From positions 205,002,692 to 205,066,691 of the forward strand of contig NC_134710.1 in assembly GCF_043290135.1 (NCBI RefSeq): 64,000 bases of DNA, read 5' to 3'. This DNA comes from Rhipicephalus microplus. Lineage: Eukaryota; Arthropoda; Arachnida; Ixodida; Ixodidae. A model generated the notes under the pieces. The model was given only the letters and a program-made list of their open reading frames with translations. It was not told where the DNA came from and did not search any database. This document shows, piece after piece, positions 47,219 to 59,731 of this stretch (its first letter is position 1; every line of letters starts with the position of its first letter). The position numbers were made by a program, and so were the translations under genes.

Positions 47219-47460
47219 TGATTGATATGTGGGGTTTAAAGTCACAAAACCACCACATTATTATGAGAGACGCCGTAGTGGAGGGCTCCACAAAGTTCGA
47301 CCACCTGGGGTTCTTTAGCGTGCACCCAAATCTGAGCACACGGGCCTACAACATTTCTGCCTCCATCGGAAATGCAGCCGCCGCAGGCGGTATTCGAACC
47401 CGCGACCTGCGGGTCAGCAGCCGAGTACCTTAGCCACTGGACCACCGTGGCGGGGCAACC
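47219..47460 (-). mobile_element. full-length Ruka-like SINE
   Basis: Minus strand, with head at the right (CCACCGTGGCGGGG on plus) and TGATTGATATGTGGGG tail at the left. A perfect 10-bp target duplication GTGATGGGAT (47209-47218 and 47461-47470) flanks it. Confidence 0.95.
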
Positions 47461-47470
47461 GTGATGGGAT

Positions 47471-48091
47471 GCGAAGCAGAAGCGGTGCACGACATTGACC
47501 CGATTGAAACGGGCGTCAACGCGGGTGCTAGAAGAACGGTTTGAAGCGAAAGTGAGTCTAGCTCGAGTAAACGACGTTCCCATTCATGAGCGCGCTTGGC
47601 TTCGCTAACCCTTGCAATGCCGACGACGGCCGGTTAGGCGTGATTGCATCGGTGGAAGTTTCAGCGGGAGAAGGAGCGTCGTCTTCTGGCGTCCTCTTCA
47701 TCGTAGATAAACGAGCCTAAAGAGTGTTACCATTCGATGTGCACTCGAGCGTGGCAGTGGTGGAGAGGGTGAAGCGAGAGAGAAGTGACACGTGCAGACA
47801 TGTTTCAACGTGTACGTAGGCGCACGTCAGGTTTATTGCGCGTGAACCGGAGAGTTGGCGGTGTAGCGAGTGGTGCACCGCAGGCGAGAGAGAAAATGAC
47901 GTCAGCGCGCACTGCGAGGTGAACGTGACGTCACTCGTACGGAGGGAGAACGTTACACAGGCTAGTCAAAAAGCTGCTTCGCATCTAACATATCGCTGTC
48001 GCACCTGATATATTCGACGCCGTGACCAAAGTGTTCTGCATTGCAGCTCAAATTATTTGATTCAACTCTGCCTGTCTGCCTTCCTACCTTC
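47471..48091. other. unassigned GC-rich DNA
   Basis: GC-rich and CG-rich, with many GAGAG and GTGAC motifs. No open frame resembles a known gene. It may be a further dispersed repeat. Confidence 0.35.

Positions 48092-48154
<63 letters not shown>
48092..48154. repeat. (TATC)n microsatellite
   Basis: About 15 perfect TATC units. Confidence 0.97.
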
Positions 48155-48155
<1 letters not shown>

Positions 48156-49267
48156 TCATCTATCAACCAAGCCTATGTGAACGGACATGCTCGATATGGC
48201 GACCGCCTTATGAGCTCGCCTCCCCCCTCCAACGAAAGTGGACTGTAAGCCATGCGCCTCACATACGTTCAAATCGCAAGAGCTTCTACAATTTATCTTC
48301 GCATCTTTGCAAATAAATTTAGTTTCGAGAATGCTTACCTACTGAAACCACGGTAGGTGTCTTCGAAACACCATACGACGAGAAAATTGGTCACGATCGA
48401 CTTTCCGCTGGAAACCACATTGCTTGCCATTTTGCTCTCCCTTCACTGTTTTTTTTTTTTGTTACTGTGGCGAGCAAGGCCGACTAGGGGGGTGTTGGCC
48501 TCACACGTAAAATATACAACTGCACGCAATTTCATTGATTATTTTGGTCGGGCCCGCTTCAATCGCATGCGGTGAATTGCACACCGCTGTTTTTGCCCTA
48601 CGACAGTGGGAACCACTCCAGAGCCATTTGATCACGCGTGTTTCACAAACTTGCTTTTCCAGTGATTCGAAGCTCAATGTACGGCCCACGCGACAAATGA
48701 AAATGGAGGTATAGCTAATGCATTATTGGAGAATCTGTTCAATTATCTTTCCCAGGACATTTTACAAACACTTGCACTTTATATATAGTTATTTATTTTT
48801 TTCTCTCTGGCTTTGTGATTCGATTTGTGCCGTGCATTTGATATTGATGGTCAGTGTTAAGGTACATAGCGCATTTGGGCTTTTTACTTTTGTTATATAA
48901 TATATAAAGTTCTTCGTTATGCGGTAGTCTGTAGTCACCTTAGTATTATATATGTAAAGGCATTTTTATGCACATGCAGTGGCTATCTCTGTCATTTCAC
49001 TGTCGTCAGAAATTCATGGCAGAAAAACTGCACTGATATTGCATCGTGTTCGAGGCTGCTAACATAGTTGACCGAAACCCCAGCTTTGATAAACCGAACG
49101 TTGGCGAACGATTAACTAGGTCGCACTGAAGTTTCTGATGACGCAAAAGGCAAAACTAGAGGCTCTGAAGCGCGCATTGTGAGCTACAGTTTGGCAATGT
49201 TCTGGCCCATGCAAGGAAGCCTTCAGCTCACTAACGCTACTCGAAACAAATGAGCGATGAAAAGGTA
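48155..49267. other. unassigned DNA
   Basis: No gene or repeat is recognised. Mostly AT-rich. Confidence 0.4.
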
Positions 49268-49330
49268 AAAAAAAAGACAGATAGGTTAACCAGAGGAAGT
49301 CTCCAAATAGATACCCTATGCCAGGAAAGG
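49268..49330 (-). repeat. LINE 3'-end fragment
   Basis: On the minus strand CATAGGGTATC, CTGGTTAACCTATCTG and a terminal poly(T) align with GTAGGGTAGC and CTAGTTAACCTCCCTACC at the 3' end of the LINE at 55820-55860. It is a small piece of the same or a related family. Confidence 0.6.
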
Positions 49331-50549
49331 GAAAAATGGTAGTGAAAATCACCGCCCTAAGCACTCTGTACCACGGTGCAAAAATACTTTAGGTGAGCGA
49401 ACGCCGCAAAGCGATTGCTTGGTGGGGAAAGACTGATTATGTTCTCGTTTACGGCATGCCGATAGATGGCTCGCCAGACTCAGAACTGTGGCGGTTTGCT
49501 GGCAAATTCCGCAAACCACATCCGGCACACCAGAAACGGTTTCCAAATCGGATGAAATTGGGTTATCACGCGATAAAAACCACGCTACACGCGTTAAGTC
49601 ACACTGCGACAGAGGGGGTGATAAGAGAGGAGATCACAGTGCTGGGAGGGTGTTGTGGCGACGATAAATGAGTGCCGCTACTATCTTACGTACGATAGAG
49701 ATTCTGTATTTGGAGCATATACAGTAACTCTAACGCACCTTGCTCTAACGTACGGGGCTTTACTACACCTGGGAAGGGGGGGGGGGAAGCCGGGGCAAAG
49801 TTTGTAGCTCCATCTCTCGGGCTCCTTGCTAAGCAGAACATTATCGGGCAGCGGATAGTCCCAGCGTTCGCTCCCTTTAAGTATTATTGCACCGTGCTCT
49901 GTACAGATGGTTAACCAGCGAAAGTGAAACATGCGGATACAGGCTGTTGTTGCAGCCAAAGCCAAAGTGCCACTCGAGAATCTCTCTCCGAAACCGGGCG
50001 TTAGCCCCTGCCTACGCGTTCCCGCCATAGCCACGTTGACGCTGCTTTGCCCGCAACACCGTTTCCTTGGCTAATCCTTGTCTCGTTTACATTCGGCTCG
50101 GAAGGCTACCGCCTTCTCTGCGCTCTGTTGTGACTAGCGCTTCGCCACCTGGGCCTGCTCTTGTGCTCGGATGGCTGCATCGGCATAGCGAGCATGAATT
50201 ATTTCATGGTTCTGCTGTCACCGCTGCTCTTCGACACTCTTCGACGTCTATCTCTTGTTTGGGCATTCACATTATATCTGTCCTTCTCTTGTGGAAGCTG
50301 TAATCAGAAACTTCTTTGTATGGGCTCGGCGGCACGGCTACGAAGAGATAAACGACGTAACTGACGACGCCGCCAATGGAGGCCGATCTATACTTGTGAC
50401 GAACGATTTTTTGTTTCACATAAACATATGCAGCTATCGGTGTAAAAGGTGAAGAACTTTCAGTACGCAAGAAACCGAAGAAGCAATACTGTACGTTATA
50501 CGCGGCTATTGAAAACACCGCATAAGAGCGACCTAAGTCTGCGACGCTC
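49331..50549. other. unassigned DNA
   Basis: A 92-codon plus frame (49393-49671) has no recognised domain, and a G-run lies at about 49778-49788. Nothing further. Confidence 0.4.
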
Positions 50550-50735
50550 TCAGTGACAACTAATGCTCTGGCACTTCAATATACTGAGAGCGGCTTAGGC
50601 ACCCACATATTTTGCTGGTATTTTACTGAAGGAGAAGAAAGAAGAAGACGAAGTGTTGCTGTAGCTGAGTGTTTGACGTTTATCTTCAGACTTTTCACTT
50701 ATTTTTGCAGTTATACGGGGAACGTAGTTCCCTTT

Positions 50736-52213
50736 TCGGCGGTGATTGAAGTGGGCTCATCTGCACGCCCACCTGAGTGGCCGGTGACAGCGCCGGCAGC
50801 CTCAAGGAAGCGGAAGTGCCTTTCCAGTGACAGCGAGGCTACCCTCATTGACACTGCCGAGAGCGTCGACAGCTCCGACGACGAATACGTGACCGTCATG
50901 AGCCAGAAAAAAAGCGGAGCATGCTTAGGGCATCCATGGGCGCATCTGCTGGGAGGGCCTCGCAAAGCCCGCCGAGGTACACCGTCCTATTCTTGCCTAC
51001 GCAACCATCCATCAACATGAGACTACTGAACAGGCAAGCTGTATCTTCAGAGCTCGAGGCACTGGTGCCGAGCAGTATTAAGGATATCAGAGTGAATCCC
51101 CGGAAAAATGTTGTAGCAGTGGACGTTGCTCAAGCGTCAGCGTTAGATTCACTGAGCAAAGTTACCGTCCTTGGCGGCATGAATGTTCACACTATCATTC
51201 CGCTAGGAAATCAGGCAACTACAGGCGTCATATATGACATCGATGTGACCATCTCGAACAAAGATCTGCCGATTCTTATTAAGCCTGCTAATGATGGGCC
51301 CCAAATACTACAGGTGTGCCGTCTAGGAAAGTCGAGATGTGTGAAGATAGACTTTAAGAGTGATTGCCTACCGACACATGTTAAGGTGGGTCATTTCCAA
51401 CATGCTGTGTGGCCATTTGTCTCTAAGCCGCTTCAGTGCCGAAAATGTCAGAAATTTGTTCATGTGAGCGCCGTCTGTGGAAATCCTACAACATGTTCTC
51501 CTTGTGCTGCACCACACTCTGCCGACAACTGTAAAGCTAATTCCTATAAATGCCCGAATCGCCAAGGGCCCCACGACGCCACATCAAAAGAGTGTCCGAA
51601 AATAAGGCAGGAGATTTCGGTTTTGAAAAAAATGGTGAGGGACCGTTCGACTCACCGAGAAGCGGTTGCTGTCGTCAGGCGACATCGTTCTCGTCGCCGA
51701 CGTTCATCTAGAAAGCCTTCCCACAGCATCAAGTCTTTTGTAAAGCCTCCTTTCGTTGAATCGGCTTCACCACCACCGCCGGACAGAAGTAACACGTGCA
51801 CTGAGAATGCTGCCCCTGAAAAGGAGGCTCTGGAAGAAGCATGGCCATCACTTCCGAGGATAACCCCTGCAGAAAAACTGGAACGTGCACCGGTAGCACC
51901 ACTTTCTGCATCTCGCCAAGATGAGGCGACAGAGCGTAACCGAGAAATTTTGACGATGATTAAGTCTCTTATCAATGCTATTCGCACGCTTATAGGCAAC
52001 ACGAACACGCCTACAGCACGATGCGCAGTGCAAGTATTGGATGCCCTGAGTCCAGTGCTTGCCAACTTCACATATACAAAATGGCTCTTTCACTGCCTTC
52101 ATTCCGAGACGAAGTACGTAGCGCGACAGTTTTACAGTGGAATGCCAGAGGACTTAAATCACGGATCTCCTGTTTTCGACATTACGTTTTCCGCAACAGA
52201 TTTCCTATATTAG
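50736..52213 (+). pseudogene. LINE ORF1 (gag-like, zinc knuckles), frameshifted
   Basis: The N-terminal acidic part (about 50800-50918, SSDSEATLIDTAESVDSSDD) is in another frame from the rest, which runs open for 430 codons from 50921. It contains VPSSIKDIRVNPRKN (an RRM-like region in such proteins) and the knuckles CRKCQKFVHVSAVC and CSPCAAPHSADNC. A third knuckle is damaged (CPNRQGPHDATSKEC, Arg for the second Cys). Then comes a basic stretch (RRHRSRRRRSSRKPS). The protein would bind the LINE RNA. It overlaps the start of ORF2. Confidence 0.85.
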
Positions 52214-55200
52214 TATTATGTGAACCAAATTTGTCAAAAGCGATCAAGCTTTCTGGCTACGAAGCCTTCATTTCATCGACTTGTGGTGAGCCCAGCAAAG
52301 TAATTATATATATCCGCACAGATTTAACCTACATTCCACATTTGGTGCAACCCCATAACGGAAATCAATACGTATGCCTCCGCGTTGCAAAGAAGAAGGT
52401 AGCCTTCACACTTATCGGCGCATACATCTCACCATCTGGTCAGTTCGATAGTGAAAGACTACATGACATCTTGACCGCTACACCTAGACCTTGGATTGTT
52501 ATTGGTGATTTTAATGCTCATCGCTTGCTTTGGGGAAGCACAAAGATCGATTCCAGAGGCCGGAAACTTGCTGAATTCGCCTCACGCCACGAACTTAACG
52601 TTATGAATGATGGCAGTTCAACGTATTTGCGCGGTTCGAGATATAGCAGTTGCTTGGATCTTGCAATGGTGTCACGGCAATTCGCCCAACAAGTGCGATG
52701 GTTCACTGATATTGAGACTCACGGCAGTGATCATATTCCAACGTATCTGAAGGTCACATGTTTTGCAACTTCCTCCTCATCAACTAACAGAAGAGTTAAT
52801 TGGACAATGTACAAGGCAAAGGTGGAAGAGGCATGCGATGATATCGCGTGCGGCCTCGAGAAGGTAATGAAAAATGTGATGGAAGAGGTTACGTGCGCCT
52901 TTAAATACACATCAAAGCGTACAGAATTTGATATAGAACTGGAATGACTACGAACGATTTGTAGTTGGGCGGAGAGGATGTACAGGCGCACTAATTCGAT
53001 TATTGACCTCAGAGACGCTCGACGTCTACAAAAGAAAATCCAACGTCGAATGGACAAGCTGGAGGACCAATGGTGGAAGAAATTTTGTGAATCACTCGAT
53101 CCTCGCAAGCCTATGTCCCATATATGGAGGACGGTGCGTGGCCTTGGCTCGACTCCACAACAACGTCCATTCAGCACATTGGCTCTCCATCAAGGCCGCC
53201 TGCAGGTTGACGTTGCTGAAGATTTCTGCGTGAAGATTGCGGGCAATGTGGTTACCATGAGTGACGAAGTTCTCGGGGATGTTCCCGTAGCACGAGTTTC
53301 TCAACTGATTATGCTTTTCTCACTCGAGGAACTGGATGCAGCTCTAGCCACCTGCAGACGTTCATCGTCACCTGGGCCGGACGGTATTACATACGCTGCT
53401 TTATGCCATCTTGGAAGACGCGGCCGAGACCAGCTACTAAAATGCTACAACGAGTCATGGAACGATGGCGTCGTTCCAGAAAGGTGGAAATCCAGCCGCT
53501 TGGTACCAATCCTCAAATCTAGAAAGTCGCCGCTTGATCTGGCATCATATCGACCCAATGCGCTATCCAGCTGCGTGGAGAAAGAATGGAAAGAATGGCT
53601 CTGACACGCCTCGAGTGGTACCTTGAACGCTATAATATATACCCAGAGGCCATGGCTGGTTTTCGAAGAAGCCGCTCTTCTATTGATAATGTCATCGACC
53701 TCGTAACCTCTCTGCAACAACAGAAAAACCTCAAGCGCATCTCGGTTGCAATGTTCCTCGATGTGAAAGGTGCATATGACAACGTAACGCACGATGCCAT
53801 CCTAGATGCCTTGGCGAACATTGGAATCGGTTGAGAAATGTTTCGATGGATTTGGAGCTACCTACAGAGGAGATCCTTCTTCGTGCTCACTGTGTAAGGC
53901 CGCACCGTTGATCATTACACCGCTCGTGGCGTTCCACAAGGCGGGGTTCTCAGCCCTACGCTGTTTAACCTCACGATCATTGCCCTTGTACAAAGCCTAA
54001 CCTCGATCAGTCAATATCTCTACATACGCTGATGATATATGTATCTGGGCTTCAGCAGTGACACGACCCCAGGTACGCGCACGGCTCCAGAAAGCAGTGA
54101 GAATAACATCGACGTACCTCCATGCTCGAGGCCTCACAAGTTTCACCGAGAAGTGCGCCTTAGTCCCTATTACCCGCAAGCCCATGAACTGTTATCCTGT
54201 TTATATCGACAACATGAACCTTTCGTATATGAGACGTCACTGATTCCTGGGCGTCACTATCGACAGAGATCTCTCGTAGAGTGCTCACATCTCGCACTTG
54301 AAGAAGAAGCTCAGCTCTATCACACACGTGATGAGATTTCTCGCTGGTAAAACGTGGGGCACATCAGTGTCATCTATGCTTCAGCTGTACACAGCGCTCT
54401 CCTTGGGATATTTACGGTATAGCACGCCCGTGCTTTCCAACGCCGGAAAAACCAACATCAGGGTCCTGCAAAGCATTCAAGGCCAAGTCCTCCGCACTTG
54501 CTTGGGGCTACCTTGGTGTGCTAATACGTTAGCAACAATTGGTATTGCTAAAGACCATCCGATCACGACATATATAACTGTCGACACGCTCCAGACACAT
54601 ATTCATCACATATCCAGAGTGCCTAACCACAACCTTGCTAGCTTGCCACTAGAAAGACCAAAGGCAGCGTTTTCCAAAGTTGTTGTGGCTAACCAGAATT
54701 CCATCTCGTGGAGATTCTCGCCCGCAACCATACCACTATCTCTAGAGTGGTGCATGAAAAGACCGAGGGTGCACCTTGAAGTGCCGGCGATATCTAAAAA
54801 GGCAAGCCTGTCATCTGCAGCCCTCAAGCAGATCTCACTGGACCTCTTGCATTTGTCTTATGCTAACCGAATTCATGTTTACACGGACGGTCCGGTCTCG
54901 GGAAGTTCGACAGGTGCCTTTGTCATACCATCTCGATCAATCACCGTCAAATTCAAGACATCACACGTCACGACATCTACGGGATCCGAGCTCGCCGCTC
55001 TTCGAGCCGCTGTGGAGTTTGTTACGCAAGACTCCCCTAGTAGATGGGCCATTTTCTGCGACTCCAAGGCAGCCCTTCAATGCGTGCGAAGTCTACGACG
55101 TGGAAACTACCACTAGATGGTGTATCTTATTGATGAAATTTGTCATAGCGCTGCTGATCAAGGGCATGACATTGTTTTACAATGGTTGCCGGGCCACTGT

Positions 55201-55737
55201 AGCATCAGTGGTAACCACCTCGCCGACGACGCTGCGCGATGTGCCCACGATGGAGCGCGCACTTTGTTAATACCCTTGTCAAGAGTAGACGCAGCTAGAA
55301 AACTTCGTCACATCGCGCATAATGCCACGCTTGCGCACTAGAATTCTCCACTTAACTCCAATCATCACCCTAAGAATCTTAAGTCATTACGTCAGAAACA
55401 ACTGCCATCCAAGATTTCTCGACGTGACGCTACAATGCTGTGCCGGCTGTGGACTGGGGTAGCGTTTACTATGTCATTCAGCCATCGCATTGGCATGGCG
55501 AATTCATCCATGTGTGAAAGCTGCAACTGTATAGAGACCATTGAACATCTCTTGTGCCACTGTGCCCAAGTTGATGAATATCGCGGGACTCTTCAGTGTG
55601 CCTTGAATAGACTCGATGACCGGCCATTTAATGAAGCAAAGATCTTAGGAGCCTGGTCGCGCAGCACATCAGCACAGAAAGCCACACGAGCCCTCCCGAG
55701 ATACTTGTCAGCAACTTCATTGAGGGACCGCCTGTGA
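52081..55737 (+). pseudogene. LINE ORF2 (endonuclease-RT-RNase H), broken
   Basis: ATG at 52081. AP endonuclease motifs are intact: QWNARGLKSR, LVLCEPNLSK, IVIGDFNAHRLLWGS and GSDHIP near 52730. A single TGA (52945-52947) separates this from the linker and RT. RT: SSPGPDGITYAAL near 53370, FLDVKGAYDNV near 53755, ARGVPQGGVLSPTLF near 53930, and YADDICIW near 54030. Frame changes occur near 53590, 53835 and 54020. RNase H: IHVYTDGPVSGSS near 54870, GSELAALRAAVEF, FCDSKAAL, then WLPGHCSISGNHLADDAA near 55190. A C-terminal Cys-His motif (CESCNCIETIEHLLCHC) lies near 55520. The domain order is complete but at least five lesions prevent translation. Confidence 0.9.
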
Positions 55738-55869
55738 AACTCGGCATTGTGTGTGTGATGTGACATGTGTCTATCCTTCTCTCTCTCTTTTACTCCCCCT
55801 CCCCCTCCCCATGTGTAGGGTAGCAAACTGGACGCATAGTCTAGTTAACCTCCCTACCTTTCCTACATT

Positions 55870-55873
<4 letters not shown>

Positions 55874-55910
<37 letters not shown>
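55874..55910. repeat. (TC)n tail of the LINE
   Basis: Perfect TC run following the LINE 3' untranslated sequence. Confidence 0.9.
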
Positions 55911-55911
<1 letters not shown>

Positions 55912-55949
55912 CGAAGGAGAAAATGTACATTATCAGGAATAAACTCTGC

Positions 55950-56003
55950 AGATCCCACGTACCTTGAGAATTGATGTTATGCAAAGCATACCCGCCCGCG
56001 GGC
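55950..56003 (+). repeat. second copy of the dispersed repeat at 2211
   Basis: GCAGATCCCACGTACC, followed by a GATGTTATGC stretch, as at 2219-2265. Confidence 0.6.
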
Positions 56004-56165
56004 ATCGGCTACACGTCAGGTGGAAAGCGTTTGATGGCATACGTAACGGAATTGTAACATTATTCATGTCATGACCAACGAGTGATATTTGCCAAACTAT
56101 CTTACCCTCGCGACTAATTTTGATTTAGCCCAATTTAAGAGGGTGATCACAGGAGCACCCAGGCA

Positions 56166-56482
<317 letters not shown>

Positions 56483-56651
56483 GCATAATAAAGTGCGTGT
56501 AGTACGCAAAGAAATGGTTCACATTAAAAAAAACTTTCCACTTGACTTCCCACTTGACTTCCCTTTTCGGTTCACCAAGAGCTTCACTGCGAGTGACAGT
56601 TCAGGAAAAAAATTTCCTATAGGATAGTTTTATACGGCTTGCCATTCTACT

Positions 56652-56722
56652 TTCTCTCTCTCTCTCTCTCTCTTAATTTAGGCTTTATTTACACATCATC
56701 ATCATCATCATCATCATCATCA
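56652..56722. repeat. (TC)n and (ATC)n runs
   Basis: (TC)n at 56652-56673. (ATC)n at 56693-56722 forms the 3' tail of the RTE LINE on the minus strand. Confidence 0.9.
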
Positions 56723-57965
56723 GCCTAACTACGTCCACTGCAGGACAAATGACTCTCCCATGTTCCGCCAGTCTGCTCGGTCCTGTGCTTGCTGCTGCCA
56801 ATTTATACCCGCAAACTTCTTAATCTCATCAGCCCGCCTAACCTTCTATCTCCTCCTAACCTACTTGCCTTCTCTAGGGATCGAGTTGGTTACCCCTAAT
56901 GACCAGCGGTTATCCTGTCTACGCGCTACATGCCCAGCCCATGTCCATTTCCTCTTCTTGATTTCAACTACGCTATCCTTAACCCCGGTATGTTCCCTAA
57001 TCTACTCTGCTCTCTTCTTGTCTCTTGAGGATACACCTGCCATTTTCTTTCCATTGCTCGCTGCGTCGTCCTCAAATTAAGCTGAACGCTCTTTGTAAGT
57101 CTCCAGGTTCCTGCTCCGTAACTAAGTACCGGCAAGGTGCAGCTGTTATATACCTTTCTCTTGAGGGATAGTGGCAATCTACCTGTGATAATTTGAGAGT
57201 TCTTGCCAAATGTGCTCCACCCCAATTTTATTCTTCTAGTTACTTCAATATGGTGATTAGGCTCCGGGGTTATTACCTGGTCTAAGTATACAAAGTTTTT
57301 ACAACTTTAAGTGCACTATTACCTATCTCAAAGCGCTGCTCTCTTCCGAGGTTGTTGTACATTACTTTCATTTTCTGCTGATTAATTTTAAGACCCACTT
57401 TTTTGCTCTCCTTGTCTAACTCCTTAATCATGAGTTGCAATTCGTCCTCTGAGTTTCTCAGCAATGCAATGTCATCGGCGAAGTGCAGGTTACTAAGGTG
57501 CTCTCCATTAACTCTTATGCCCAACTGTTCCCATTCTGGGCCTCTGAAAACCATAAGCACGCGGTAAATAGCATTGTCGAGATTGTATTCCCCTGCCTAA
57601 CACTCTTCGCGATTGGTATTCTGTTGCTTTCTTTATGAAGTACTATTGTAGCAGTTGATCCCCTGTAGATTTCTTCCAGGACGTTTGCATATTCTTCGTC
57701 GACGCCCTGATTCCGCAGTGTCTGCATGACTGCTGATATTTTTACTGAATCAAACACCTTCTCATAATCGATGAAGGCTATGTATAGTGGTTTGCTATAT
57801 GCTGAGCATTTCTATATTACCTGATTGATAGTATGAATGTGGTCGATTGTTGAGTAGCCTGTTCGAAATCCTGCTTGTTCTTTTTGTTGATTGAATTGTA
57901 ATGTTGTCTTAATTCTGTTAGCAATTACCTTTGTAAATAGCTTGTATACTACGGAGTCTGTCTAG
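56693..57965 (-). pseudogene. 5'-truncated RTE-type LINE
   Basis: Minus strand, ending in a (GAT)n tail, as RTE elements often do. RT pieces in order: QQKEQAGFRTGYSTIDHI near 57860-57910, YEKVFDSVKISAVM near 57750, RQGNTIS near 57600, LHFADDIALLRNSEDELQ near 57450 (catalytic FADD), VGLKINQQKMKVM near 57370, and a thumb/C-terminal piece LPVLSYGAGTWRLTKS near 57110 with TTQRAMERK. No endonuclease domain is present. Frame breaks near 57510-57560 and 57270 make it inactive. The FADDIALL and TTQRAMER motifs fit RTE rather than I-like elements. Confidence 0.85.
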
Positions 57966-58246
57966 AGGAGTGTGACTGAGATTATTGGACCACTCAGGCG
58001 GCACCAAAAAGAAGTGACCGTTGCCGTAAACTATGGCATCACTCATATAAAGCATTTAGTCTGAGGCGTCGTTTTCCGCGTAGTATACTGTTCTCCTTGG
58101 TCCAAAAAATGGGGATTGGTTGAGTCGTCGGTACGTGTCAACGGCGTTGCAACCCGACGCTTCAGAGCTGAACGGGAGTTTGCCTGTGTACTTAACGTGC
58201 TAATAAGTAACCCCGTGATTTTTCGTTTCTGCACCACAGCAACTCG

Positions 58247-58460
58247 CTACGGTAGCTTAGCCGAAAAGGTGTTGAACTGCCCCGGCCGACAAGGCGGGTT
58301 CGATTCCGGGCACATGACAACTTAGTTTAGTGGTACTCAAGAGCAATAGCACATGTGCGCTTAGATTTATGTGCATGTTTAAAACATTCGAGATGGTAAA
58401 AATGATTGAGTCCGCACTTTTTCAATACGGTGTGCCTCATGATCATACTGTTCTTTCGTA
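58247..58460 (+). mobile_element. diverged Ruka-related SINE
   Basis: A head with GGTAGCTTAGCCGAAAAGGT and B-box GGCGGGTTCGATTCC is followed by GTGCGCTTAGATTTATGTGC and CATGATCATACTGTTC. The layout matches Ruka, but the head differs (CGGCCGACAAGG), so this may be a sister subfamily or an old copy. Confidence 0.6.
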
Positions 58461-59300
58461 AGAAAAAGAAAGCATCGCAGGGTTCTTTGCATCCACCTCA
58501 GTGAACTTGAAGGCGAAAGCCATCTTCTTATTCTTTCTAGGGGCTAACCTCCTAAAAGTATAGGCTTGTCCGTTGGCATTGGCGTGCGCCGTAGCTGCAG
58601 CTGAACAAGATGATGACGATGCCGATGACGATGAAGAACAACAAGTTCCAGACAACACATTCTCATTCGGCAATCATGTCGCAGCACATGCAATGTAGCC
58701 GCTACACGCCATGACAATCACGATGGGGCTGAACATAATGAGAGTGTTTATCACTGACAACGACTAGTTTGCGCAGTAGATGACGTCTCGATATGCTCTA
58801 CAAGGCATTTTGTGGCACTGGAAACAATCAAGAACCATCAGAGAAACGGGTCCAGACCTCGTCTTGCCCATCTTCAGGGCAGATATAATACCACAAAGCA
58901 TTAATAATGAAGGCAAAACGAAATGCACAACTGCACACACTATCAGTTATGACCAATAAACATTGAATATAGCTGCACGCCCCTTGCACTCAATTACATG
59001 AAAGTGGTCAATGTCACGGGTGATTTACGGTAACACCGAACGATCCCACTGCTTCACCCGCTCATCATTATTAACTTCATAAATATGCCATGCTTTTTTT
59101 CTCTTTTAGGTCTATGTATTTAATCTCCCACGGTTCCCTTCAAAAGCTTTCTCCAAATCATGTTGTTTTGCAACGTCTCCAGGATTGTAGGTGCTGGATT
59201 CTGTCGTCACCATGCTTCCCACCGCCTCCGTTGTCGGCCCACCTTCAACCAACCTATGATGTGTGACCATGTGACGTCTCACGTCCGACATCGGCGACAC
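58461..59300. other. unassigned DNA
   Basis: Contains a short GATGACGATG-type run (about 58610-58640) and, at about 59045-59095, the GCTTCACCCGCTCATCATTATT block shared with 28238. No gene is recognised. Confidence 0.4.
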
Positions 59301-59514
59301 CAACACGAGGGATGAAAAATGTAATGCAAAACGATTTGATTGATTTATTTGTGGAGTTTAAAATCCCAAAACCACTATATGATTATGAGACGCGTAATGC
59401 AAAACGAGGAATGCATTACAAGACGTCCCCATGTGAAGTACATTATATAGCATCACATGGTGACGTCATATAACGCATCTCTATTGTTGCGTTAAATTTT
59501 TATCCCTCGTGTTG
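59301..59514. mobile_element. foldback MITE-like element
   Basis: Terminal inverted repeats of about 28 bases start CAACACGAGGGAT at 59301 and end in the complement at 59514 (about 24 of 28 matches). An inner pair GACGTCCCCATGTGA (59422-59436) and TCACATGGTGACGTC (59453-59467) matches at 14 of 15 positions, so nearly the whole unit folds back on itself. ACAC stands on both outer sides (59297-59300 and 59515-59518) as a possible target duplication. The left arm is split by a Ruka tail. The element has no coding capacity and no named family. Confidence 0.75.
59335..59393 (-). mobile_element. Ruka 3'-end fragment inserted in the MITE
   Basis: 59 bases of the Ruka end (CCCAAAACCACTATATGATTATGAGA on plus), heavily 5'-truncated. 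The target duplication GTAATGCAAAACGA is perfect (59321-59334 and 59394-59407). Confidence 0.92.
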
Positions 59515-59601
59515 ACACCGCCGTCGTAGGACGCTGCTTCATTACCACGACTGATGAGGCACGTAAGGCCTTCTGCTAGAAGAAAAATTATTACTATGGA
59601 G

Positions 59602-59704
<103 letters not shown>

Positions 59705-59731
59705 CCGGCGACGACGGATATGGCGACGACG

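Larger units (their letters stand above)
50550..55911 (+). mobile_element. LINE of the RNase H-bearing (I-like) group
   Basis: About 5.3 kb on the plus strand: two overlapping reading regions, then a short 3' untranslated part (GTAGGGTAGCAAACTGG, GTTAACCTCCCTACC) and a (TC)n tail ending at 55910. Gag-like ORF1 with zinc knuckles, AP endonuclease, RT and RNase H in that order indicate the I/LOA/Jockey assemblage, and the RNase H favours I-like. The left border is uncertain. Only frameshifts and a few stops disable it, so it is much younger than the LINE at 25-30 kb. Confidence 0.9.

Noticed and set aside
46860..47225. 121-codon frame right of the BEL element
   Set aside because: Its first half overlaps the Gypsy gag end in another frame. 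The remainder is unrecognised.
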